Shown here: one piece after another, positions 1 to 10,786 of the stretch
How positions within the stretch are numbered: the first letter of the stretch is position 1
Layout of the letters: each line of letters opens with the position of its first letter
Source of the DNA: Acanthosepion esculentum
Taxonomy: Eukaryota; Mollusca; Cephalopoda; Sepiida; Sepiidae
Direction: 5' to 3'
Assembly (NCBI GenBank): GCA_964036315.1
Contig: OZ038479.1
Location: 57,079,746-57,143,745 of the forward strand
DNA: 64,000 bases
Made by a program: the position numbers and the translations under genes
Notes under the pieces: model-generated
Databases searched by the model: none
Told to the model about the DNA's origin: nothing
What the model saw: only the letters and a program-made list of their open reading frames with translations

Positions 1-950
1 TTGGTGGCAGATTCAGATGAAAAACTGAAAAGTAATTGTAGAGAGGATAGTTGATGTCTGCAAGAGAAAAGGACTAAGAGAATTAGAGGACCTGCCAGGA
101 TTTGTTATCAGCAGACATTACAGTAACAACAAACATGATGCAGATGACACTGTCTTGGTGGCAGATTCAGATGAAAAACTGAAAAGTAATTGTAGAGAGG
201 ATAGTTGATGTCTGCAAGAGAAAAGGACTAAGAGAATTAGAGGAACTGCCAGGATTTGTTATCAGCAGACATTACATTAACAACAAACATGATGCAGGTG
301 ACACTGTCTTGGTGGCAGATTCAGATGAAAAACTGAAAAGTAATTGTAGAGAGGATAGTTGATGTCAGCAAGAGAAAAGGACTAAGAGAATTAGAGGACC
401 TGCCAGGATTTGTTATCAGCAGACATTACATTAACAACAAACATGATGCAGGTGACACTGTCTTGGTGGCAGATTCAGATGAAAAACTGAAAAGTAATTG
501 TAGAGAGGATAGTTGATGCCAGCAAGAGAAAAGGACTAAGAGAATTAGAGGACCTGCCAGGATTTGTTATCAGCAGACATTACATTAACAACAAACATGA
601 TGCAGATGACACTGTCTTGGTGGCAGATTCAGATGAAAAACTGAAAAGTAATTGTAGAGAGGATAGTTGATGTCAGCAAGAGAAAAGGACTCAGAGAATT
701 AGAGGACCTGCCAGGATTTGGTATCAGCAGACATTACATTAACAACAAACATGATGCAGATGACACTGTCTTGGTGGCAGATTCAGATGAAAAACTGAAA
801 AGTAATTGTAGAGAGGATAGTTGATGTCAGCAAGAGAAAAGGACTAAGAGAATTAGAGGACCTGCCAGGATTTGTTATCAGCAGACATTACATTAACAAC
901 AAACATGATGCAGGTGACACTGTCTTGGTGGTAGATTCAGTTGAAAAACT
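1..950 (+). repeat. 154-bp satellite array A (LINE-RT-derived)
   Basis: About 6.2 head-to-tail copies of a 154-bp monomer, cut by the window start. The word TTGGTGG recurs at 1, 155, 309, 463, 617, 771 and 925, exactly 154 apart. Monomers differ by a few bases only (for example ATGCAGATG versus ATGCAGGTG). Translated on the + strand, each monomer reads as a reverse-transcriptase palm fragment with the residues DADDTVLVADSDEKL. Because 154 is one more than 51 codons, every copy is out of frame with the next, so the array is not a coding tandem. The same satellite occurs at 13,709 and 27,963. Confidence 0.97.
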
Positions 951-1741
951 AAGATAATAGATGAGAGCAAGATAAAATATTATCCATCAACTGTAAGAAG
1001 ACAAAATGCATGGTTCCTATCTGAATTTCTTAGATGAAGAGTTATCATTATTTACATTCAAACTAATATCCTCATCTTTGTCAAAATTGTCCTCTGACCT
1101 TTTAAGGAATTTGTCAATCCTCATAACCTTCAGGGAATTTCAAACTGAACACTTTATTTATTCTAGGTAGATAGCTGTCCCTGTCAAAATGATATCTTGT
1201 GGGTTCTTTTTTTATATTTATCAGGTATTTCTCACCATACATGGTCTGATCAAAAAGTAGCAGGACTGGTGCTATAAAAAGAAAATTATAACGCATATCA
1301 ATTTGACATTTAATTTCCTTCAAAATAGACCCCTTCTTTTAAAAAAGTATTTTTTAACATTATATAACCAATAATATATTTTTATTCGATAAGAATTATG
1401 ACTTATAATGAATATTATTCATATTAAGAGGAATAATAATCACAGAGTAATTCAGAATTGTTAAATTATTTCTTACTTGATCTTCCATACAAAAAATAAT
1501 CAACTAGTTTTAGAAAGAAAAAGTACAGATTATCTTCAGCAATCTAATAAAACCGACATTTTACTAAAATAAATCCAGACATTTAGTTTATATGATTAAA
1601 CTACGTTTTGAAGATTTTTAATTTGAAATTTTGGTGGTATTTTATCGAAAGATTGGCCAGACAACAACTTGTCAGCAATTTGTTTTTGAATAATTTTGCT
1701 TTGTTAATGGTAATGCTAAAATATTTTTTTTTATAGATTTT
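951..1741. other. Right flank of satellite A, with LINE trace
   Basis: The first about 80 bases after the array (to about 1,035) still read as LINE reverse transcriptase: INCKKTKCMV can be seen in one frame, the family's usual continuation after the ADD block. The rest is AT-rich sequence with no supported gene. The whole stretch recurs nearly unchanged at 15,047-15,840. Confidence 0.6.
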
Positions 1742-1987
1742 AAACACAAGGAACATTATCTTGTCTAACACCGCTTAATTTCTTTAATATATTTCTTAAA
1801 ACTTCTAAGTTAAAAGTATTTTCGCCTTTTTATATCATATGTTTTCTCATTCCTTGATACTTTGTGTCATTCCTTTCAACTTCGACATTAATTAACTAAG
1901 CGAATAATACGAAAAGTCAGGTTGGTTGACATTGAAATCTCAACAGAAAGAAAGTAACGTCTCGTTTTTGTTTTTTCTCTGAGAAAG
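1742..1987 (+). other. Candidate 5' non-coding exon of ZNF-1
   Basis: This block contains AAGGAAC (1,748) and CTAACACCG, and it ends in GAGAAAG followed by the donor GTAAGT at 1,988. The same motif order and a donor-like end recur at 15,841-16,093, 30,935-31,206 and, more weakly, 52,117-52,277, each 7-9 kb upstream of a zinc-finger exon. That conservation against a diverged background suggests a transcribed leader exon or promoter-proximal block. No long reading frame crosses it. The transcription start is not visible, and the assignment is inference that needs RNA data. Confidence 0.55.
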
Positions 1988-2639
1988 GTAAGTGGAAGAT
2001 AACATAATTCTGATGAAAAAAAAAGAAAAGAAATCGTTATGTTTTTATTCGTTGTTAGTTTTTGTAAAATAAAAAAAGGAAAATAAATTTAGCTAGGGTT
2101 GTATTTAATTTAATTATGTTTTAAATTAAAACAACTAAAACAGAAATTATTTTGATTTTGACATTTATTTTTTATTTCGTTTGGAAGTTTTGTTTTATTT
2201 TAATTCACCTCCCTTAAAGTGAGTTTGAACATGTCAAAAAAAGAACACCTTCCTTTCTGAATATGGCAACTGGCCTTTTTTAACGTTTTACTTTTTTATT
2301 GATTAAAAAAACTTCCATATTTTTGATCTGTAAAAAAAAAAAAAAAAAAAGTGGGGAAATTATGGAATAAAATCTAAAAAAATCATATTTTTAGTATTAG
2401 TTTGATCGAATTACGAGGATTTTGATGGAATATTTTTATTTTAAAAAACAAAAACATTTTGTTTCTCAAAATTTCCAAGGTACTAAAAATCATTTTAAAA
2501 AGTTATCAAAAAAAACCCCCAAAAAACCTGATTTAATTAATTAACACAAACAAGTTTTTTTTGACAATAAAGTTTTGTTTTCTATTATTTGGTGGATTTT
2601 TTCTTATCATACATGAGATCGCTAAAAAAAGAGCATAGC

Positions 2640-3640
2640 AGAGAAGCTTTTAATTGCTTTTATGTATTAAAGACAATATTGTGTGAAGAGAAAAAAAAAA
2701 TTTTGATGGATAATGAATTTTTACAAGAATTGTTTCATTTTTTTAAAAATTTTAATTAGAATAATTTAAGGTATTAATCTAAGTTTAAATATTTTAAAAT
2801 TCTATATTAATTCTACCCTTTTAGATGATATTATATAAGTAAAAACTATATTTGCTAATCATAAGTGAACAAGCTTAGTACAAATCATCAAACCAATATT
2901 TTTAAAAGAATTTAAATTTTTTTTTGCATGTGCATAAATGTGCCAATTTTTGTAGATAGAAGCACCCATAGACAACATCAGAAAATAAGAGACATGCATA
3001 ACTGTAGTAAATTTAAAGCCCAAATTTCTAAAATCCAATGAAACATTAGAGAATATTTTCCTAAATTTTTAAGATTATTGATTACTTAAAAGTTATAAAT
3101 AAAAGGTGCTCACATTATATTCAGTTATTTTTATGGATAAGCCCCCACAGAACAACTTTAGATAATCAACCATCTGCTAAACATGTCAACAGCTTCAATA
3201 AACTCCTACTGTTAGGTTAAAATAATGCATTTCTGCATTATTTTAAACTTAAATTATTGTTGTTTCAAATCAGATTAATTTAGGGACCACCCTAAAAAAA
3301 ACACAATACCTAAAGTTTAAAATGAAAAATCTTTCTTGAAACCTTTATTTTAGTTTTAATTTCATGCTAATAGATTAAATTTTATATTTCCAATAGGCAA
3401 AATGCTTTGCTGTATATCAAAGACTAATTTAAATTTTAGATTTCTATTTTAGGTGTTTTTTTTGTTTTTGTTTTTTTTTGCTTAAATAGATGATTAGCAT
3501 CCTTTTTAGACATATTTCATTGCAATGTAATTTTTCTAAAAAAATTTTTCAAAAAGTAAAATGTACTTTCCTGAAAATTTATTTGAGGAATATAAACTGC
3601 ATCTAGAGATTATATGCAAAAGAGGTATTGTCAAATATTT
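2640..3640 (+). repeat. Left arm of inverted repeat around Tc1 copy 1
   Basis: The reverse complement of 5,175-5,840 matches this arm in order over several hundred bases. Shared landmarks are AAATTTTTAAGATTA, GGTGCTCACATTA (right arm GGCGCTCACATCA), AATGCATTTCTGC, TTTCAAATCAGATTA and TCTAGAGATTATATGC. The left arm carries about 320 extra bases (3,286-3,605) that the right arm lacks. A diverged direct copy of this arm lies in unit 3 at about 32,740-33,400. Confidence 0.75.
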
Positions 3641-3821
3641 TATGAAAAATTCATAGATATGTGTTATCCAATGAAATAATTTGTACTATTATGTATAGCG
3701 AGTAAGCATGAAAGCAATTAAGTCCCAATTTTTAATTTCAGATTGATATTTAGTATTTTTTCAGTAATTATAGCAATTTGCAGTGTCAAGAGATTATTTG
3801 CAAGAACTAGAATTTAGTATT

Positions 3822-4829
3822 ATGGCTAATAAAAAAGAACTAACAATGACTGAAAAGAACTATATAATCAAAGAAATTAGCAAAAGAAAGTCTTCGCTTC
3901 AAATTTCTAAGGATTTAAAAAGGGGTCATCGAACAATCAAGAAAATGTCAAATAGGAATTCAACCAAGGAAAAAAAGTCTCAGGCGGAATTCAGGAATTT
4001 AACAAAGCAAGATCTATCACATATCCAAAGAGAATTAATAAGAAACCCAAATGCGTCAAGTGCGTTCATATTTGAGGCCGCTGGAGCTCTTATGGTGTCA
4101 AGGGAAACAAGGTGTAAAGCATTAAGGAGGTTTGCTGATGTAAAAAAACAAATAAAGAAACCCATTTTAACAAAAAAAAAACAAGGAAAGAAGATTGCAG
4201 TGGGCAAAAAAATACATGAAAACTGATTTCAGTAAAGTTCTTTTTACAGACGAATCAAGGATCACCCTCGATGGGCCTGATGGATGGGCTCGAGGATGGG
4301 TTTGCAAGCAACATGACTCAAGAAAAATTTTTAAACGCTAACAAGGCGCCAGTGGGATCATGATGTGGGTTGGGATTATTGGTAATGAGCTCGTGGGTCC
4401 ATTTAAACTGAAAGATGGGGTTAAAATGAATTCAGAAGTTACTGTGATTTTCTAGAGCAATATTTCTTTGAATGGCTTGATAACCAGTCTTTAGCCAAGC
4501 GTAGATCTATGATCTTTATGCAAGACAACACACCAAGTCATGCATCAAAGTTTACTAAATCCTGGTTGAAAGAAAAGGGATTTGTTGAAGATTCTCTTAT
4601 GGACTGGCCTTCAAATAGCTGTGACTTGAATCCCATTGAGAACCTGTGGAGCATCCTCAAGAGAGATATTTATTCTAATGGAAGGCAATTCAACAGCAAG
4701 TGTGAACTCTGGGAGGCAATTAAAGTTGCTGCAAACAACTTATCAGCAGCTTAAATTGCAAATCTAACATCAGATGTTGACAATAGGCTACTAAGAGTTA
4801 TTGAAAAAAAAGGAGAATTTGTGCAATAA
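3822..4829 (+). pseudogene. Tc1-like (DD37E) transposase, copy 1, broken
   Basis: Decayed cut-and-paste transposase of the Tc1/mariner superfamily. From the ATG at 3,822 an N-terminal helix-turn-helix region can be read (IKEISKRKSSLQISKDLKR), then a paired-domain-like stretch. A frameshift near 4,190 moves the reading to a frame with the first catalytic Asp (TDES, about 4,248). A further stop and frame change precede the segment starting MIFMQDN (4,509). That segment has the second Asp (QDN) and the final Glu (LNPIENLWSILK). The gap between them is 37 residues, not the usual 34, so this is a DD37E-type Tc1. A stop at 4,752 interrupts the last 26 codons before the natural stop at 4,829. The usual MQDNAPSH reads MQDNTPSH here. 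The copy is dead and is shared by duplication with 17,954. Confidence 0.88.
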
Positions 4830-5174
4830 ATTTGAGGAGGTTCATATTATTTTTTGTTAATATATCTTTTATTTTTAAAATGTTTTTTTTTATGTTTTTC
4901 CTTTAAGAAATTGACAAATTTGTTCTAAAATCTTTTCATATTATTTTTTTACGTTAGTTTTACAAGGTATAATAATGTAAAAGTATCAAAATAAATAGTT
5001 GCAAATAAACTACTGACAGTCAAATTAGTCTGTTTTGTTAGTAAAAATTTTTCCAACGTAAAACAATAGTTTTCTCTATCACTATATATCTAAGTTAATA
5101 ATATTGAGTAGAATCAAAACAACATCATAATAGGACTTTTAACATTAAAGATGCAATTCTTTATACCAATTCAT

Positions 5175-5840
5175 AACTTGCATATAATCTCTAGACGCAG
5201 TTTAGAGGTGATTTAAAGTATAATCTGATTTGAAACAAATATTATTTACTTTAAGTTTAAAATATCGCAGAAATGCATTTTATAACTCTACAGTTGCTGT
5301 GTTTTTAACCTGACAATAGTGCTGACAGTCTTATGACATGCCTAATGTTATTCTACAGAGATTTTATCTGTAAAACACAATTTAAGAAAATGATGTGAGC
5401 GCCATTTTTATATAATTTTTAAGTACTCAGTAATCTTAAAAATTTAGGAAAATAATCTCTATAATCTAATTTTTTATTGAATTTTAGAAATATTGACTTT
5501 AAATTTACTATAGTAATCATTCTTATTTACTGATAATGTTATGAATGCTTGTCCATATATACAAAAATCAACACTTTCATACAACTACAAAAAAATTCAA
5601 AATTTTTGTTAAAAATATTGATGTTCGATAATTTGTATTAAACTTTTCCATTCATGATTAGTAAATATAGTTTTCACTTAATATCATTTAAAAATGTTAA
5701 GTTAATACAGAATTTAAAAAATTTAAAACTTAATTTTCTAATTAAGATTTTACAAAATGAAAACAATTCTTATAAAAATTTATTATTCATCAAAAAAATT
5801 TGTTTTCTTATGGCAATATTATGAGCGAACTTGTAAATGT
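5175..5840 (-). repeat. Right arm of inverted repeat around Tc1 copy 1
   Basis: Reverse-complement partner of 2,640-3,640, without the 320-base module of the left arm. It begins in GCATATAATCTCTAGA and runs outward to the ATATTGCCAT end near 5,820. Identity by eye is roughly 70-85 percent, highest around the TAAATTTAAAG block (about 5,495). Confidence 0.7.
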
Positions 5841-6023
5841 TTTAAAAATGACTAAAATTTTTATTGATACAAGAAAAATAATTTTTCTTTTAATTCATGT
5901 AAAGCCAATTATCTTTCAAACAAAACCCAAATTTAACTTCAAAGAAAGCATCTAAACTATTTAAAATATGTTTTTTGGGCTTTTTAGGTAGTCTGTGGTG
6001 GTACGTCTTGTTTAAGAAGTCTC

Positions 6024-6051
6024 TGGTAGCAGAACATAAGTTCTGCTATCA
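6024..6051. other. Short hairpin, 12-bp stem
   Basis: TGGTAGCAGAAC, a 4-base loop ATAA, then GTTCTGCTATCA. Eleven of 12 positions pair. The same hairpin is in unit 2 at 20,172-20,199. No poly-T terminator or gene context gives it a function. Confidence 0.6.
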
Positions 6052-7667
6052 GAAAATTAGTAAAGAAAAAGAGAACATTGAATGAAAAAGACAAAAATAA
6101 AATATGTCCTCAAACTTTGTTATGACGAGATTGCAATTCACACTTTGATATAGGATTATATTTAAATTTTCATATTTTCTGATTTACATTGTACAGATGC
6201 TGAGTAAAATTTGAACATAATCCAGAATATATTTTTCTCTTTGAAATGCAAACTTTAATACAAATATTTTCAAATGAATTTTTTTTTTAATATGTAAACA
6301 TTCATGTAGACCCACAAAGCGACAAAATCATTGTGCTCCTCCTTATAGCATGCAATGAATTGTTGACATGGCAAGTTTCACAGTGTCTCATCATTTTAAC
6401 TAGATGATAAAATTATTTTGATAAAAATGATATTGAACTGTTGAAAATGTCTAAAAATTAATATAGAAAATATTTTAGTAAGAAAAGATATTAAAATAGT
6501 GCCAAATTAAGAAAATTAGTTATTACTAACACAGTTTCTTTAAAAACAAAAAAACATTATTGAAAAGTGGTGTGTAAAGATTTAAAAAATAAAAAAGGCT
6601 CCAAACTGATGTTAAAAACCCATCCAAGTTAAAGTATTTGTAAGAGGACAGATAAGACATAACATTTAAAATCCTCCTTTGAAAACCTCTTTCCCTCCCC
6701 TTCCGTTTCTTTTATAGACTTATGAGTTTATATTATTTAAATGTATTTTATAAACCAGTGAGAATTTTTCTCATATTTGAGTATACCTGTTCCAAACATT
6801 TTAATATTTTGTCAGAATTAACCAGAAAAGCTGGTTTATCAGACATTGGTTCAACCTTCTCTCCCACCCACTTTGTATTTCAACTGGCAACTTGAAAATT
6901 CAACCTTAAACATTTGAACATTTAAATTGTGAACTTTTCAAAGTAATTGAATTCCTTTAGCTACTAAGAAATAGAATTATAGGAACAGTTGCTCTAAAAT
7001 TAAATGGTTGAAATTCCTTTAAAATCCACTTGACTCTCATTCCTTGAAGATTGAAGAAACATTATCTTTATTCCTTTAGTGAAGGTCATCTAGTTATAGA
7101 CTTTTAGAAGAATGATCATTTAGGCTTACTTCCTTTGCCGCCATGATTGGTATGCATCTTTTGTTCAGGTTTGCTGATGTGTGGAATATTTCACTTCAAT
7201 TTACCAAAAACGTTTTCAGCATTTCTTCTCACGAACTATGCATTCTTGAAAAAAATAATGTTTTCATGTTTAGTTCATTATTGTAGTATGAGGAAACATC
7301 TTCAAATGCATTGATATCATGATGTACTATATTCCAGGCCTGCTCATGGCACGACTGAGAAACAGAACTGGAGGCCTTTTGAAAAATGTTTGATTTTCAG
7401 AAATTTTGGAAGAAAATTATGTTAACTATTTTGTAAAATAGTTAGAATAACATTTTGACCCATACCTGATCATAATAGGATGTGTTGAAAGTTAAATAAA
7501 TGAAATTTTGTATTTTTATTGTGGTACTGATAAGTATTAAACAAAACAAAAAGGTACTTAAGATTACTGCAAAATGATATGATCCACATAATGCAGAAAT
7601 AGAAACATTCACACTATTTACAGGTCTCACTGAACTCTCTATTCAATCTCAAATTTCCATTAAAGTT

Positions 7668-7735
7668 ACCAGGTTCAATAAGCAGTACCTGAGGAAGGCT
7701 AGAGGACATCAGCCAAAATGTGTATATGATAATCA
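7668..7735 (+). repeat. Weak match to the local SINE-like repeat
   Basis: TACCTGAGGAAGG and the following AAAATGTGTATATGATA resemble the middle of the interspersed repeat at 42,470-42,745. It lies within the P-type element near its 3' end. Short and diverged. Confidence 0.3.
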
Positions 7736-7974
7736 TCTGAGAAATATAGATAGAATCATTCTAGGAAAGTTTCAAAACCTTTAAGGTTGGTTCTTTGTCT
7801 GATTTGGGTGTGTAATGTTTGCAAAAGTTTTTCAAAACTATATTTCCAAAAATATTAGCATGCTTTCTCTCCATGTTGAAAAATGAAACTTGGAAATAAG
7901 CATAAAAATGTTACTTAACAATTTATAACACATCTCTTCCTTTATTGTATGGAAAAGGATGAAACAAAAAATAA

Positions 7975-10121
7975 TCATTGGCAAGTGTGGTCAGAAGGAA
8001 CCTTTAGTTGTCCATGGTCAATTGAATTGGTATATTTTCCATACTTTTCATAATAAAAATGGGTTACATATTCACTGGATTGATTATTATTTCTTGTAAT
8101 ATATCTAGCTATATATACAAGAGCCATTTTTATTTCATCAGAAAGAGATGGTTCTAAAATTTCCAGATTGTCAAATATTTCTGAACATTCCTCACAAAGT
8201 TTATAACCACAAGATGTACATTGGTGACCTGGCTTGACATCAAAAGCATCAATATTTACATTCATATTTAAAAGTAAATATATCTGCTTAATATGCAGCT
8301 TTTCAATACACTTTTGCACATTTATAAAATAGTTGCCACCTAATCCTTGGCAAAGCTTACTAAATTCTTTTTCTAATTTTTCAGTTGTAAATTGTGCAAG
8401 TAGCATATTTATGGTTTGTAGCTAAAATTCCATTGCAAGTATGGTGTATGGTAGTAGCAATGTGTCTGGATAATTGTTTTATAAAATTACCTTGACTGCC
8501 AGCCATATTAAGAGCCATTTGTCCAAACTCAATGATAAAATCAAATTAGCTGTCATTCAGAGATCTGATTTCAGCTTGGACAGGGTCATTGCATAGTTTA
8601 TCAATTTGAAGCATCTTAACATTTAAAATTTTCCACCATGTCAAAACCTTGTTTATGGAGATAACAGTATCATTCTTATCCGCACTTATTTCAGACTGAG
8701 CGAAAAGTGCATTATATGTTTCTTTTTTTTTCTGAAAACTCTCTGAAGCAAGTAGCAACCTGTTGTCTTTCTATGAGTTTTGGAGCAATTAAATTTAAAT
8801 CTGAAAGTTTAACTAGTCTTTCAGATTCAAACAGATATTACTGTTTAAGATGTGCCCATTTTGCAAGTTGTTTTAATCTATTATCATCAAAGATTAGTCT
8901 GTTGTTTCTGTGAGCTACAAATTGCAAATATTTTTCAACCGATGACATAGTCAAAAAGCAAATGTTTATTACCTTCAGTTAACCAAGGTTTTTCAGGAAG
9001 TGGGGGATATAATTTACAAAAAGCTTGATTTATTTGGTTGCCACCACATATAATAGTCTCTAAATCAGCTGATACAGAAGTGATGGCCTGAACTGTTAAC
9101 TCAATTTCTTCAAATAAAAAGGCTACTGTTGAAATTGGAATCAATCTTGTAAGAAATTTTGGACCCCCATTTAGACATATCAACATTATACCAAATACTA
9201 TGTGTGCAAATAGAGATAGATTTTCAACTGACTTACCAAATAGTTGTTTGCCATGATATGGTAACTTTTTCTTGAAAAAAGAATGGAGAATTATACACTC
9301 TTTTTGACTAGCATTAATAGTAACAGTAATATACAGATAGCAAAAAAGGTTTTTATTGAGTTTTGATGTCATCCTTCTTAATGTTGCTAATGATGATAAT
9401 TGAAAATCCTGTCTTAATCTATTATACAATGACCATGATGTTGCATCGTACTCAAAAGCATGTATTATTATAACTGAGCCTCATTTCATTCCAATCATTT
9501 TGGAGACCATTGCTGAAAAGTGCAGGTTCATGATATCCTTCTTGTGATCAAAAGCTAATAGAATTTAAATATTGGATAATTTCTTCCAATTTCAACCAAG
9601 TATCAACTGTATTTATACAGTTTGGACAGACTGATAATATAAAACTTAACACCATAATGAAAGGATACAAATTTTTATAAATTCTCAATATGAAAATAGG
9701 GATAACTCTTGACGACTGAACAGTTAAAATATTTTGAGCTAAAAATGCTACAACTGTACATACAAAGTCTTTTTTGTTGTTGATTAGACTTTCTTTCAAA
9801 TTTGTATAATTAATCTTATCTAATTCTAAAAAAAATATTCATTTCATCAATTTGATTTTGAGCAGTACTGGAAGTTTTCTTTATATTTCATTGAACAGCA
9901 GAAGCTGTTGCTATTTCACTCTTTGGCACACCTGGCCATAAAGATGGTGGATTTTTGGGGACATTTTTCCATGATGGCACACCTGGCCATAAAGATGGTG
10001 GATTTTTGGGGACATTTTTCCACGAACATCTATAGTATCTGAAGGCCGATGTAGTTGACAACTTTATTTTTGTAACATTCAGATTGGCATTTGGAACTGA
10101 TTTTCTACATCGCTCTCTCAA
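7975..10121 (-). pseudogene. P-element/THAP9-like transposase remnant
   Basis: Minus-strand pieces that line up in order with the P/THAP9 transposase family. 10,121-9,888 is the tail of a THAP-like N-terminal region (KSVPNANLNVTK, NPPSLWPGVP), with a 51-bp internal tandem duplication that repeats WKNVPKNPPSLWPGVP. 9,799-9,548 is poorly conserved. 9,429-8,935 is the best block (LRQDFQLSSLATLRRMTSKL, GKQLFGKSVENLSL, PEKPWLTEGNKHLLFDYV). 8,934-8,546 continues with KKETYNALFAQ and TWWKILNVKM. 8,406-7,975 is the C-terminal part (FTTEKLEKEFSKLCQGLGG, GHQCTSCGYKLCEECSEIF). Stops and frameshifts separate the blocks. The family's CDGN motif reads CGGN here, so an acidic residue is lost. It cannot encode a working enzyme. 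Family assignment rests on recognised motifs, not on a search. Confidence 0.82.
9925..10023 (-). repeat. 51-bp tandem duplication in THAP-region exon
   Basis: The segment GGCACACCTGGCCATAAAG and what follows, to TTTTTCCA, occurs twice back to back (from about 9,926 and about 9,977). It stays in frame and repeats the same peptide. The unit 2 fragment at 22,805 is too short to tell whether it had the duplication. Confidence 0.75.
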
Positions 10122-10664
10122 AGTGGAAACTAAAATAGATTAATGTTTAAAAGTAAAAACAAATTACTCATAACAAATAATATAGCAACTCAAAATAAAT
10201 ACTTACTTAAAAGAAAGTAAATGATATTCCAAATGTAAGGAAAAATTTCTGAATTACTTAAGCCAACAACACTGGGTGAATAGCTAGTTTGAACTGAAAC
10301 TGAAACTAAAATGCCCTGTTGCTGTCATTGGCTTCCAGTTCTGTCCCTTCACTACATTATGACTTAGCTATCTAATATAGAACACTATGATTGATATCCA
10401 AAGAAATAGGAAAAAACTTTTTAGAGATATGGAAATTATTGTATTGATTCTCATACATCTTTGTGCTGATAAAAGAATTTATATACTTGTTCCACACCCT
10501 GTCAGCTACTGCTATGAGTTTAATCTGCAATGGCTGCTGTATAATTTTCTTGTTCCTGTGCTTCACTAAACTGGCATTAAAATATATCAACAAGCATCTG
10601 TTACAATACAAACTGATTTCATCTATTATTCAATGTCTTATCTTTTGTTTCTTTTTGTTTTCAG

Positions 10665-10786
10665 ATGTTTTGGCATCACAGTGGATATCAACTGGCAAGA
10701 AATCATGGACTTTGAAATCTATGGCTTTTCTATTCTACAAAAGCACAATGAAAATTCATGAAGCATATTGAGATTTACAGTACCAT
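10665..10786 (+). other. 5' untranslated part of ZNF-1 last exon
   Basis: The exon begins after TTTTGTTTTCAG. In the frame of the finger ORF it reads DVLASQWISTGKKSW and further, until the TGA at 10,769-10,771, 15 bases before the ATG. A second frame gives a 16-codon upstream ORF starting with the first bases of the exon (ATGTTTTGG). The DVLA beginning also appears in ZNF-2, ZNF-4 and, as DILA, in ZNF-3. This suggests that an older, longer N-terminus has been cut off by a stop. Confidence 0.6.

Larger units (their letters stand above)
7318..10389 (-). mobile_element. P-type DNA transposon (THAP9/P family), 3.07 kb
   Basis: An insertion with good ends. The left terminus reads CATGATGTACTATATT; the right terminus, reverse complemented, reads CATAGTGTTCTATATT (13 of 16 match). 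P elements also begin CATGATG. Both ends are flanked by the 8-bp direct repeat ATTGATAT (7,310-7,317 and 10,390-10,397), the target duplication length of P elements. The ZNF-3 intron at about 37,960 has the corresponding site without the insert (GTGATATCCAAAGAAATAGG). The transposase remnant inside runs on the minus strand. Unit 2 keeps only the right end (24,112-24,381) and a small internal piece (22,805-22,945). Confidence 0.82.
1988..10664 (+). other. Inferred intron 1 of ZNF-1
   Basis: About 8.7 kb of AT-rich sequence between the donor GTAAGT at 1,988 and the acceptor TTTTGTTTTCAG ending at 10,664. It holds an inverted-repeat pair (2,640-3,640 and 5,175-5,840), a broken Tc1 transposase (3,822-4,829) and a P-type transposon (7,318-10,389). 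Between these (1,988-2,640, 4,830-5,175, 5,840-7,317) I see only homopolymer-rich sequence shared with unit 2, and a short hairpin at 6,024-6,051. Confidence 0.5.

Noticed and set aside
1..950. CRISPR array
   Set aside because: Repeats are 154 bp head-to-tail with no unique spacers, in an animal genome.
10463..10771. 102-residue frame before ZNF-1 (and 24,455-24,763)
   Set aside because: Most of it lies in the intron and crosses the splice acceptor; only the part after 10,665 is exon, and it stops before the start codon.
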